From UMGS1312 sp964631595 (GTDB lineage: Bacteria > Bacillota > Clostridia > Oscillospirales > CAG-272), in contig CAZVXL010000034.1 in assembly GCA_964631595.1 (NCBI GenBank), positions 1 to 13,608 on the forward strand: a stretch of 13,608 nt of DNA. Direction: 5' to 3'. The number at the start of each line of letters is the position of its first letter. Within the stretch, counting starts at the first letter, position 1. The notes under the pieces were generated by a model that was given only the letters and a program-made list of their open reading frames with translations, made no database searches and was not told the origin of the DNA. Below are positions 1 through 8,453 of this stretch, one piece after another. A program made the translations under genes and the position numbers.

Positions 1-359
1 CCGCATAGGACTTTCTACCATATTCTACCGCACCGCGGTCGCGCGGAGATCGAGCGGTTTAGGCGGTAGCACCAACCGTCAACAGTACCCCGTAATCATA
101 GACACGGGGGGATATTTAAGGGGGAGCGCCCCCTTAAATGAAGCTTTTGGTTACTTTTCATTTCACTATGAAAAGTAACGAAAGAAAAACCCGTGAGATA
201 GAGGGGGGAACGGTGCCCTTGGACGGAACTTAGTGGAAATGAGGGAGCGCAGAAGCGTGAGACGGAGAGGACGGCATACGGAACGCCACTTCATACCGCA
301 AGCAAAACTAATGCCTTAGATAAACTCTGCGAACCCCACCCCACTGCTGTAACCGCGCA
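1..359. repeat. 359-bp tandem repeat, unit 1
   Basis: First visible unit of a head-to-tail array with a period of exactly 359 bp. By eye it differs from unit 2 at 7 positions, so the two are about 98% identical; five of the differences lie in the first 35 bases. I see no open reading frame, and 359 is not a multiple of three. The unit contains several stems: 62-67 with 75-80, 88-93 with 104-109, 114-124 with 129-139 (11 bp, loop agcg) and 150-161 with 168-179 (12 bp, loop ttcact). The window edge may cut the array, so more units may lie to the left. No promoter, transposase or known RNA family was recognised. Confidence 0.9.
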
Positions 360-718
360 CCGCATAGGACTTCCTACCACATTCGACCGCCACGCGGTCG
401 CGCGGAGATCGAGCGGTTTAGGCGGTAGCACCAACCGTCAACAGTACCCCGTAATCATAGACACGGGGGGATATTTAAGGGGGAGCGCCCCCTTAAATGA
501 AGCTTTTGGTTACTTTTCATTTCACTATGAAAAGTAACGAAAGAAAAACCCGTGAGATAGAGGGGGGAACGGTGCCCTTGGACGGAACTTAGTGGAAATG
601 AGGGAGCGCAGAAGCGTGAGACGGAGAGGACGGCATACGGAACGCCACTTCATACCGCAAGCAAAACTAATGCCTTAGATAAACTCTGCGAACCCCACTC
701 CACCGCTGTAACCGCGCA
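360..718. repeat. 359-bp tandem repeat, unit 2
   Basis: Second unit, nearly identical to unit 1 from base 395 onward. It has an extra perfect stem near its start, cgaccgc (384-390) with gcggtcg (394-400), which unit 1 carries with one mismatch. The other stems are at 421-426/434-439, 447-452/463-468, 473-483/488-498 and 509-520/527-538. The high identity to unit 1 suggests recent duplication or gene conversion. No coding potential is seen on either strand. Confidence 0.9.
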
Positions 719-960
719 CCGCACATGACTTCCAACCACATTCGACCGCCCCGCGGTCGCGCGGATACCGAGCGGTTTAGACGGGATAACTACCCGTCAA
801 CAGTACCCCGTAATTATAGACATGGGGGGATATTTAAGGGGGAGCGCCCCCTTGAATGAAGCTTTTGGTTACTTTTCATTTCACTATGAAAAGTAACGAA
901 GAAAGCCCGCGAAGTGGAGAGGGACGGGCGAAACCCTTGGACAAAACAGAGTAGAAACGG
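719..960. repeat. 359-bp repeat family, diverged and truncated unit 3
   Basis: Third unit in register with units 1 and 2. It is recognisable over about 240 bp and fades after about 960. It is more diverged, but the changes keep base pairing. The stem at 780-785/793-798 reads gacggg/cccgtc, where units 1 and 2 read ggcggt/accgtc. The stem at 743-749/753-759 is intact. The 832-842/847-857 stem gains one G-T wobble, and the 868-879/886-897 stem is unchanged. The missing last third suggests an old array edge next to the nitroreductase operon. Confidence 0.85.
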
Positions 961-1160
961 AGCGGAAGCGCGAAGCGCAACCGCTCTGCGTAGAACAGCT
1001 TACAAAATCCTTAAATAAAACTTCGTCAGTTTGCCTGTCGGCGCTGCCGACCCGGCTCGGGGCTTCGCCGTAAAAGCTTGCACACAAGATTTACTGCACC
1101 TATTATACCACGCCGAATCCCGAATTTCAATATAACTTCTCCCATCCCTCCTTTTTCTCG
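961..1160. other. Gene-free stretch between repeat array and nitroreductase promoter
   Basis: No credible coding region was seen. The stretch holds two small inverted repeats: a compound hairpin at 961-985 (agcgg/ccgct outside, gcgc/gcgc inside) and gtcggc/gccgac at 1037-1042/1046-1051. Short reading frames on the - strand here run into the repeats, have no ribosome binding site and resemble no family. It is probably spacer with decayed repeat sequence. Confidence 0.5.
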
Positions 1161-1169
1161 CCGCTTCTA

Positions 1170-1199
1170 TTGACTTCTCCGAAGAAATTGGTATATAAT
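1170..1199 (+). promoter_or_regulatory. Sigma-A promoter of the nitroreductase-ThrE operon
   Basis: The -35 box TTGACT (1170-1175) and -10 box TATAAT (1194-1199) are separated by 18 bp. This predicts a start near 1206 and a leader of about 30 nt before the ATG at 1238. The ribosome binding site AAGGA is at 1223-1227. The leader is too short for a riboswitch. Confidence 0.75.
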
Positions 1200-1237
1200 T
1201 CATATAGATAATCTATAACATCAAGGATGAACCGAAT

Positions 1238-1825
1238 ATGCTCGAATCACTTGTCTGTAATTGCCGAAGCATCCGCTCCTTCGACGAGAGCCGCCCCGTC
1301 TCGCGTGAGACTCTCCTCGAGCTTGTTGAACTTGCCAGACTCTCGGCATCTGCCGCAAATAAACAGCCCCTTAAATATTGCCTCGTCACCGGCGAAAAAT
1401 GCGCCGAGGTGCAGCCCCTCACCGCTTGGGCGGCGGCTCTCCCCGATATCACCCTCCCTCCGGAGGGGCATATGCCGACCGGCTTTGTCGTGATCTGCCA
1501 CGATACGCAGATCTCACCCCTCTCCGATGCAGCCGCCGTCGATGTCGGTATCGCCGCACAGACGGCAGCACTCCGCGCAACGGAGAAAAAGCTCGGCTGC
1601 TGCATGATCGCAAGCTTCAATAAGCCGAAGCTCTCCGCCGTTCTTGACCTTCCCGAAAATCTCGTGCCGCGCCTGATCATCGCGGTCGGCTATCCCGCCG
1701 AGACCGCCGTCATCTGTGAGGCAAAGGATGGCGATACCACGTATTTCCGCGACGATTCCGGCCTCCACTTCGTCCCCAAGCGCAGTCTCTCCGAGGTAGT
1801 GCTCCCCGAGGGAGGCTCACGATGA
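1238..1825 (+). CDS. Nitroreductase family protein (FMN-dependent oxidoreductase)
   Basis: A 195-residue protein of the nitroreductase fold, a family of usually homodimeric cytoplasmic flavoproteins that reduce nitro, quinone or other electron-poor substrates with NAD(P)H. Visible signatures are the N-terminal R-S-I-R-S-F (10-15), which contacts the FMN phosphate; the S-A-S-A-A-N-K-Q-P segment (36-44), matching the family's 'A-P-S-x-x-N-x-Q-P' FMN motif; and the C-terminal I-I-A-V-G-Y-P strand (147-153). The length is normal for a small nitroreductase. The start follows AAGGA by 10 nt and lies about 30 nt after a good promoter. The stop overlaps the next start as ATGA, so it is translationally coupled to the exporter gene. 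The substrate cannot be told from sequence. Confidence 0.88.
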   Translation: MLESLVCNCRSIRSFDESRPVSRETLLELVELARLSASAANKQPLKYCLVTGEKCAEVQPLTAWAAALPDITLPPEGHMPTGFVVICHDTQISPLSDAAAVDVGIAAQTAALRATEKKLGCCMIASFNKPKLSAVLDLPENLVPRLIIAVGYPAETAVICEAKDGDTTYFRDDSGLHFVPKRSLSEVVLPEGGSR

Positions 1826-2613
1826 CCGACAAAACCGCCGTCGCAGATACCCGCACGCGCTCCGAGCTTGAGGATATCCTCACCGCCGCCATGGATATTG
1901 CCGAGGAAATGCTTCGTGTCGGCGCCGAGGTCAATCGCGTTGAGGATACGCTCAGCCGAATCTGCCGCGCCTACGGCTCCGAGGACGTGGAGGTGTTCTC
2001 CATCACCTCGCTGATAATCGCCTCGCTTCGCACCGCCGACGGTGAGGTGCTGACTCAGACCCGCCGCGCGAAAACAAGATCCACCGACCTCACGCGGCTT
2101 GAGAATTACAATGCCCTGTCGCGCTACATATGCGCGTCCCGTCCCTCCGCCGAGGAGATTCGGGAGCACATCGCCGTCATCAGGACGGGTACCCCGCGCA
2201 GGCTCATCCGCGATATCGCCGGATACGCTCTCGCGGCGGGCGGCTTCGCCCTGTTCTTCGGCGGCAACGCCTTCGACGGCATCTCCGCCGCCCTCATCGG
2301 GCTTCTCATATTCCTCATGGAAAAGCGCGCAAGACCGACCTCCGCGAATATGCTCATCTATACGCTCCTGTGCTCCGCCGTGTCGGGCACTGCGGCGGCT
2401 CTGCTCTGCCGCATCGGTCTGCCGATAAATCCCGACAAGGTCATGATCGGTGACATCATGGTGCTCATCCCCGGTATGGCGATCACCAACTCGATCCGTG
2501 ACCTGTTCTGCGGAGATACAATGACCGGTCTGCTTCGTCTTGCCGAGTCTGTTGTCACCTCCGCCGCCATTGCCGTCGGCTTTGCCATACCGATACTTAT
2601 TTTCGGAATCTAA
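1822..2613 (+). CDS. ThrE/YjjP-type exporter, large subunit (DUF1212)
   Basis: A 263-residue membrane protein matching the N-terminal half of the threonine/serine exporter ThrE, equivalent to E. coli YjjP. The soluble N-terminal part has the hallmark G-A-E-V-N-R-V-E-D-T (34-43). It is followed by about five hydrophobic segments (roughly 132-149, 152-167, 177-198, 206-224 and 238-262). The family motif M-V-L-I-P-G-M-A-I-T-N-S-I-R-D is at 213-227. Known members export threonine and serine (Corynebacterium ThrE) or, with YjjB, succinate (E. coli). The start overlaps the nitroreductase stop by 4 bp behind GGGAGG. The small C-terminal-type partner is the next gene, as expected for a split ThrE. 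The substrate here is unknown. Confidence 0.9.
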   Translation: MTDKTAVADTRTRSELEDILTAAMDIAEEMLRVGAEVNRVEDTLSRICRAYGSEDVEVFSITSLIIASLRTADGEVLTQTRRAKTRSTDLTRLENYNALSRYICASRPSAEEIREHIAVIRTGTPRRLIRDIAGYALAAGGFALFFGGNAFDGISAALIGLLIFLMEKRARPTSANMLIYTLLCSAVSGTAAALLCRIGLPINPDKVMIGDIMVLIPGMAITNSIRDLFCGDTMTGLLRLAESVVTSAAIAVGFAIPILIFGI

Positions 2614-2615
2614 CA

Positions 2616-2633
2616 ACAGCCCCGCAGGGCTGT
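2616..2633 (+). other. Intercistronic hairpin between the two exporter genes
   Basis: A 7-bp stem, acagccc (2616-2622) with gggctgt (2627-2633) and loop cgca, lies just after the stop codon of the large subunit and 17 nt before the start of the small one. No T-run follows, so it is more likely an RNA stability or expression-ratio element than a terminator. The effect is inferred. Confidence 0.5.
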
Positions 2634-2650
2634 CCCATTCGGAGTTTATT

Positions 2651-3082
2651 ATGCATCAGTTTATTACGGAATTGCCTTGGGCGGTAGTCGGCGCCGCCGG
2701 CTTTGCCCTCCTGTTCGGGCTTCGCGCCGATAAAATACTGTACGCCGCCGCGGGCGGTGGGATCGGCTGGGCGGTATATCTCCTCTGTGAGCTGTTCCTG
2801 ACCCACGATATCCTTATCTGCTCCCTTATCGCCGCCGCTGTCGGTACCGCCTACGCCGAGCTCCTCGCAAGGCTCCTCCGCACCCCGGCTACCGTTATTC
2901 TTATTCCTACCGTTATCCCTCTCGTCCCCGGCGGCAGTCTCTACTATACCATGTCAAGCCTTATCGCCTCGGATCGAGCTATGACCGCCGCCTACGGTAT
3001 GTCTACCGTTAAGTGCGCTGTGGGTATCGCCGCCGGTATCACCGCCGTTACCCTCATCTCCAAGCCTCTTAAACGAAGATAG
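2651..3082 (+). CDS. ThrE/YjjB-type exporter, small subunit (DUF3815)
   Basis: A 143-residue, strongly hydrophobic protein matching the C-terminal half of ThrE, equivalent to E. coli YjjB. About four membrane segments are visible (roughly 9-25, 30-50, 53-75 and 115-137), with the characteristic P-T-V-I-P-L-V-P-G-G-S-L-Y-Y (86-99). It should form one transport complex with the preceding protein. I chose the ATG at 2651, preceded by GGAG at 2641-2644. The frame stays open to an upstream ATG at 2540, but that start would lie inside the previous gene and add a proline-rich, non-homologous 37-residue tail. It ends convergent with uvrA. Confidence 0.9.
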   Translation: MHQFITELPWAVVGAAGFALLFGLRADKILYAAAGGGIGWAVYLLCELFLTHDILICSLIAAAVGTAYAELLARLLRTPATVILIPTVIPLVPGGSLYYTMSSLIASDRAMTAAYGMSTVKCAVGIAAGITAVTLISKPLKRR

Positions 3083-3100
3083 GGGCATTTATATAATATG

Positions 3101-3130
3101 CGGGGGAGAGGTTCCCTCCGGAACCCCCCG
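3101..3130 (+). terminator. Possible terminator-like hairpin after the exporter operon
   Basis: Stem ggttcc (3110-3115) with ggaacc (3120-3125), loop ctcc, is flanked by G-rich and C-rich arms that pair imperfectly. It begins 18 nt after the exporter stop. No T-run follows, so intrinsic termination is uncertain. It is also the distal end of the longer repeat element on the - strand. Confidence 0.4.
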
Positions 3131-3301
3131 TACCCCCTCCCAAGAACCTTCAAACAGGGGCAAAACAGAGTACGCCCGCCGACGGGGAGTACATCGAAAA
3201 CGGGGCACGCCGCCGTCCGAGACACACGCCACCCTGCCTTAGTTTGAAAAGTTTTGCGGGGGAGCCCGAGGGGGTGCTTTTACTCAAAAGCACCCCCTCG
3301 G
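3105..3301 (-). repeat. Long intergenic repeat element, copy A
   Basis: Read on the - strand from 3301, the element is a 16-bp hairpin, then ggctcccccgcaaaactttt, then blocks ggcagggt and gcgtgtgtctc. A variable centre follows, then gttcttgggaggggg and a terminal G/C-rich hairpin. The same blocks in the same order occur on the + strand at 10563-10790. It fills the 223-bp gap between the convergent exporter and uvrA genes and carries no coding region. The function is unknown; it could be a transcript-end RNA element or a small non-autonomous repeat. Confidence 0.75.
3266..3301. terminator. Boundary hairpin 1, bidirectional terminator candidate
   Basis: Perfect 16-bp stem: ccgagggggtgctttt (3266-3281), loop actc, then its complement (3286-3301). 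It lies 4 nt past the uvrA stop on the - strand. On the - strand it is followed by ggctcccc, with no T-run; on the + strand it is followed by gttatttatt, which is weakly T-rich. It may therefore end exporter transcription better than uvrA transcription. It is one of four related hairpins in the window. Confidence 0.6.
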
Positions 3302-3305
3302 TTAT

Positions 3306-6131
3306 TTATTGTAGTTTCCGCCGTAAATACTGTCCCGTGTAGGAGTTGTCGCAAGCGGCGACCTGCTCGGGAGTACCCTCGGCTATCACCAAGCCGCCGC
3401 CGTCGCCGCCCTCGGGGCCCATGTCGATAATATAGTCGGCGCACTTTATCATATCCAGATTATGCTCGATCACGAGGAGGGTATTGCCGGCATCGACGAG
3501 GCGGCCGAGCACCTCGCAGAGCTTTCTGACATCCTCGCTGTGCAGCCCCGTCGTCGGCTCATCCAAAATATAGATCGTCCTGCCGGTGCTTCGCCGCGAC
3601 AGCTCCGTAGCAAGCTTAACGCGCTGAGCCTCGCCGCCCGAGAGCGTCGTCGATGCCTGCCCGATCTTCACATACCCGAGCCCGACGTCGCATATCGTGC
3701 GGAGGCGCGACGATATCTTCGGTATATCCGCAAAGAATTCCGCACCCTCCTCCGCCGTCATGTCAAGCACGTCCGCTATCGTCCGTCCCTTGTACTTCAC
3801 CTCAAGCGTTTCTCTGTTATATCTCTTGCCGTGGCAGGCATCGCACGTCACGTACACGTCCGGCAGGAAGTGCATCTCTATCTTCTTCACGCCGTCGCCC
3901 TCGCACGCCTCACAGCGCCCGCCCTTGATGTTAAACGAAAATCTGCCGCTCTTGTACCCCTTCAGCTTCGCCGTCGGAGTTTTTGCGAAAAGCTCGCGGA
4001 TATCGGTGAAAAGCCCCGTATAGGTCGCCGGATTTGAGCGCGGCGTGCGCCCTATCGGGCTCTGATCTATGCAGATCACCTTGTCCAGCGCCTCCGTGCC
4101 CTCTATCGCCGTGTGCTTTCCGGCGAACGCCGTTGCCCTCATGAGCTTTGCCGCAAGCGCCTTGTGGATTATTCCGTTGACGAGCGACGATTTGCCCGAG
4201 CCGGACACTCCCGTAACGCACACGAACATACCGAGCGGTATCCGCACGTCTATATTTTTAAGATTGTTCTCCGCCGCGCCTCTCACGGTGAGGAATTTGC
4301 CGTTACCCTCGCGGCGCGCCGAGGGCACCGGTATCCCGCGCCTGCCCGAGAGATAATCGCCGGTCACGGAGCCCTTCGTCCTTGCCACCTGCGCCGGTGT
4401 TCCCGCCGCGACCACCTGACCGCCGTGGACACCCGCTCCCGGCCCTATGTCCACGATGTAATCCGCCTCAGCCATGGTCTCCTCGTCGTGCTCCACCACT
4501 ATCACGGAATTTCCGAGGTCGCGAAGCTCCTTCAGCGTGGCAAGCAGCTTGCCGTTGTCCCTCTGGTGCAGTCCTATCGAAGGCTCGTCAAGCACGTACA
4601 GCACTCCCGCAAGCGATGAGCCTATCTGCGTGGCAAGACGTATCCGCTGTGCCTCTCCGCCCGACAGAGTTCCGCTCCTCCGCGACAGCGTGAGGTACTC
4701 AAGCCCCACGTTCTTCAGAAATCCGAGCCTTGCTCTCAGCTCCTTCATGATCTCCTTCGCTATCACATTCTCCGTCTCCGTGAAGTGCAGAGAATTTATA
4801 AAATCAAGCGCATCGCTTATGTTCATTCGGCACAGCCCGTCAATGCTCATGCCGCCGACAGTCACCGCCATCGCCTCCGGCTTCAGCCGCGTGCCGCCGC
4901 ATACCGCACAGACATCCTCCTCAAGGAACTGCTCGTAATACTCGGCGTCCTCGCCGTGCTGTGCCATTCGCGCCTCTATCATGGGAATAACGCCGTCAAA
5001 GCGCACGCGGTACTCCCTTTTGGGGCCGTCGAAGCTGCGCATCACGGTGTACACCTTGTCCCCCGTGCCGTACAGCAGTGCCCGCCGTGCCGCGCCCGTT
5101 ATCTCACCGAGCGGCATATCGAGCGTAAAGCCGTTGTCCTCCGCCACCGCCGCTATCACGGGGCCGAGCCACGTGTCGGGGCCGAGCGTCTTGAAGCCGT
5201 TCACCGCGATTCCGCCCTCAAGCAGAGAGCGCTCGCTCTGCGGAATGATGCGCTCCTCGGACACGCGCCTCGTAACTCCGAGTCCGAGGCAGTGCGGGCA
5301 GGCTCCGAACGGATTGTTGAACGAGAACATTCTCGGCTCCGGCTCCGCAAACGAGCCGCCGTGCTCGGGGCAGGCGAAATCCGTGGAATACTCCGTGTCG
5401 ATGTCTCCGTCCGCCGTCACCCTCGATATCACCACTCTGCCCTCGCCCTCTCCGAGCGCCGTCTCCACCGAATCGGACAGGCGTGAGCGTATCCCGTCCT
5501 TTATTATCAGCCTGTCCACCACGATGTCCACCGAGTGGCGCAGGTTCTTGTCCAGCTCTATCTCCTCCGACAGCTCATAAAGGCTTCCGTCCACGCGCAC
5601 TCTCACAAAGCCGCGCTTCGATGCCGCCTCAAACAGCTTCTCGTGTCTGCCCTTCTTGCCGCGCACCTTGGGCGCAAGCACGTAGAATCTCGTGCCCTCC
5701 TCCATGGCGCATATCGAATCAAGGATCGTATCCACCGTCTGTCGGCGGATCTCCCTGCCGCATACGGGGCAGTGCGGCACACCCAGCCGCGCGTACAGCA
5801 GTCTGAGATAGTCGTATATCTCCGTCACCGTGCCGACCGTGGAGCGCGGATTCTTCGACGTGGTCTTCTGATCTATGGATATCGCGGGGGAAAGCCCCTC
5901 GATGGAGTCCACGTCGGGCTTGTCAAGCTGTCCGAGGAACATTCTGGCATACGAGGACAGCGATTCCACGAAGCGGCGGTGTCCCTCGGCGTATATCGTA
6001 TCGAAGGCAAGTGAGGATTTTCCCGAGCCGGAAAGCCCCGTGAACACCACGAGCTTGTCCCTCGGTATGTTTATGCTTATATTTTTGAGATTGTTCTGGC
6101 GTGCGCCCGATATTTTCAGATATTTCGGCAT
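3306..6131 (-). CDS. uvrA: UvrA, excinuclease ABC subunit A
   Basis: A 941-residue, full-length UvrA, the damage-sensing ATPase of nucleotide excision repair. As a dimer it loads UvrB onto lesions in the cytoplasm. Both ABC ATPase halves are intact. The first has Walker A G-L-S-G-S-G-K-S-S (32-40), signature L-S-G-G-E-A-Q-R (489-496) and Walker B V-L-D-E-P-S (513-518). The second has Walker A G-V-S-G-S-G-K-S (641-648), signature at 830-837 and Walker B I-L-D-E-P-T (855-860). Metal-binding clusters are visible: C254/H257 with C278/C281 (a C-x-x-H variant of the first half-site), C408/C411, and C740/C743 with C763/C766. The start follows AAAGGA by 8 nt. It lies 30 nt downstream of uvrB, forming a uvrBA operon. 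No uvrC is in the window. Confidence 0.98.
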   Translation of the reverse strand: MPKYLKISGARQNNLKNISINIPRDKLVVFTGLSGSGKSSLAFDTIYAEGHRRFVESLSSYARMFLGQLDKPDVDSIEGLSPAISIDQKTTSKNPRSTVGTVTEIYDYLRLLYARLGVPHCPVCGREIRRQTVDTILDSICAMEEGTRFYVLAPKVRGKKGRHEKLFEAASKRGFVRVRVDGSLYELSEEIELDKNLRHSVDIVVDRLIIKDGIRSRLSDSVETALGEGEGRVVISRVTADGDIDTEYSTDFACPEHGGSFAEPEPRMFSFNNPFGACPHCLGLGVTRRVSEERIIPQSERSLLEGGIAVNGFKTLGPDTWLGPVIAAVAEDNGFTLDMPLGEITGAARRALLYGTGDKVYTVMRSFDGPKREYRVRFDGVIPMIEARMAQHGEDAEYYEQFLEEDVCAVCGGTRLKPEAMAVTVGGMSIDGLCRMNISDALDFINSLHFTETENVIAKEIMKELRARLGFLKNVGLEYLTLSRRSGTLSGGEAQRIRLATQIGSSLAGVLYVLDEPSIGLHQRDNGKLLATLKELRDLGNSVIVVEHDEETMAEADYIVDIGPGAGVHGGQVVAAGTPAQVARTKGSVTGDYLSGRRGIPVPSARREGNGKFLTVRGAAENNLKNIDVRIPLGMFVCVTGVSGSGKSSLVNGIIHKALAAKLMRATAFAGKHTAIEGTEALDKVICIDQSPIGRTPRSNPATYTGLFTDIRELFAKTPTAKLKGYKSGRFSFNIKGGRCEACEGDGVKKIEMHFLPDVYVTCDACHGKRYNRETLEVKYKGRTIADVLDMTAEEGAEFFADIPKISSRLRTICDVGLGYVKIGQASTTLSGGEAQRVKLATELSRRSTGRTIYILDEPTTGLHSEDVRKLCEVLGRLVDAGNTLLVIEHNLDMIKCADYIIDMGPEGGDGGGLVIAEGTPEQVAACDNSYTGQYLRRKLQ

Positions 6132-6161
6132 TTTCCGTTCCTTTACCCAAACCTCGGAGCA

Positions 6162-8168
<2,007 letters not shown>

Positions 8169-8227
8169 GATTCCGCTCCTCCCGACTTCCGTGATCCCGC
8201 GGCTTTTCCCGCCGGATCCTGCGTATG

Positions 8228-8241
8228 CGAATATTTGTTCA
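8228..8241 (-). promoter_or_regulatory. Candidate LexA (DinR) SOS box of uvrBA
   Basis: On the - strand the 14 bases read TGAACAAATATTCG. The Bacillota LexA/DinR operator consensus is CGAACNNNNGTTCG with some tolerance. The match keeps GAAC and TTCG and deviates at the first base and at one base of the right half-site. It lies next to a TACAAT -10-like box (8248-8253), at the predicted transcription start, where repressor binding would block initiation. The uvrBA operon is a known SOS target in Bacillus subtilis. No clear -35 box was found, so the promoter is less certain than the operator. Confidence 0.55.
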
Positions 8242-8247
8242 GCTATT

Positions 8248-8253
8248 ATTGTA
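8248..8253 (-). promoter_or_regulatory. Putative -10 box of the uvrBA promoter
   Basis: On the - strand TACAAT, with an extended context gatacaataat, lies about 80 bp upstream of the uvrB ATG. No good TTGACA-like -35 box is correctly spaced: a TTGCGA lies only 10 bp upstream, and at 16 bp there is only TTTCTT. The promoter is probably weak or activator-independent with poor -35 contact. Confidence 0.4.
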
Positions 8254-8314
8254 TCATACTTTTTCGCAAAAGAAAAGGGGTTCCCGCACAAAAGGGGGAC
8301 GAGTTAACACTTTA

Positions 8315-8348
8315 CCGAGGGGGTGCTTTTACTCAAAAGCCCCCTCGG
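8315..8348. repeat. Boundary hairpin 2, upstream of first dockerin gene
   Basis: Left arm ccgagggggtgctttt (8315-8330), loop actc, right arm aaaagccccctcgg (8335-8348). The right arm lacks two bases, leaving a tg bulge. It has the same orientation as the - strand copy at 3266-3301 but no long element attached. It sits between the divergent uvrB and first dockerin promoters, 26 bp before the -35 box of the latter. It may insulate the two transcription units. Confidence 0.65.
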
Positions 8349-8374
8349 GAATATATAATTATGATAATTCCCCC

Positions 8375-8403
8375 TTGCGTTTCGCGTGGGTGTGTGATAT
8401 AAT
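8375..8403 (+). promoter_or_regulatory. Sigma-A promoter of first dockerin/GH123-like gene
   Basis: -35 TTGCGT (8375-8380) and -10 TATAAT (8398-8403) have a 17-bp spacer, predicting a start near 8410 and a leader of about 45 nt. The ribosome binding site AAAGGA lies about 10 nt before the ATG at 8454. Its layout matches the promoter of the second paralogue. Confidence 0.75.
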
Positions 8404-8453
8404 TCAGGCAGGTGCAAAATGCCGAAAAATCTATCACAAAAGGACGAAATTTT

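Noticed and set aside
1..960. CRISPR array
   Set aside because: The repeats are 359 bp, contiguous and without unique spacers, and no cas genes are present.
1..1193. Insertion sequence or transposon
   Set aside because: No transposase frame, terminal inverted repeats or target duplication could be identified; the unit is a head-to-tail tandem.
884..1203. Small - strand proteins near 884-1203
   Set aside because: They lie partly in the repeat, lack ribosome binding sites and have no recognisable features.
2540..2650. Longer start for the small exporter subunit
   Set aside because: It would begin inside the preceding gene with a proline-rich tail unlike the family; the ATG at 2651 has GGAG in front.
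8169..8291. N-terminal extension of UvrB to 8291
   Set aside because: The 41 extra residues do not match UvrB, and they overlap the -10 and candidate LexA sites. A strong GGGAGGAG site serves the ATG at 8168.
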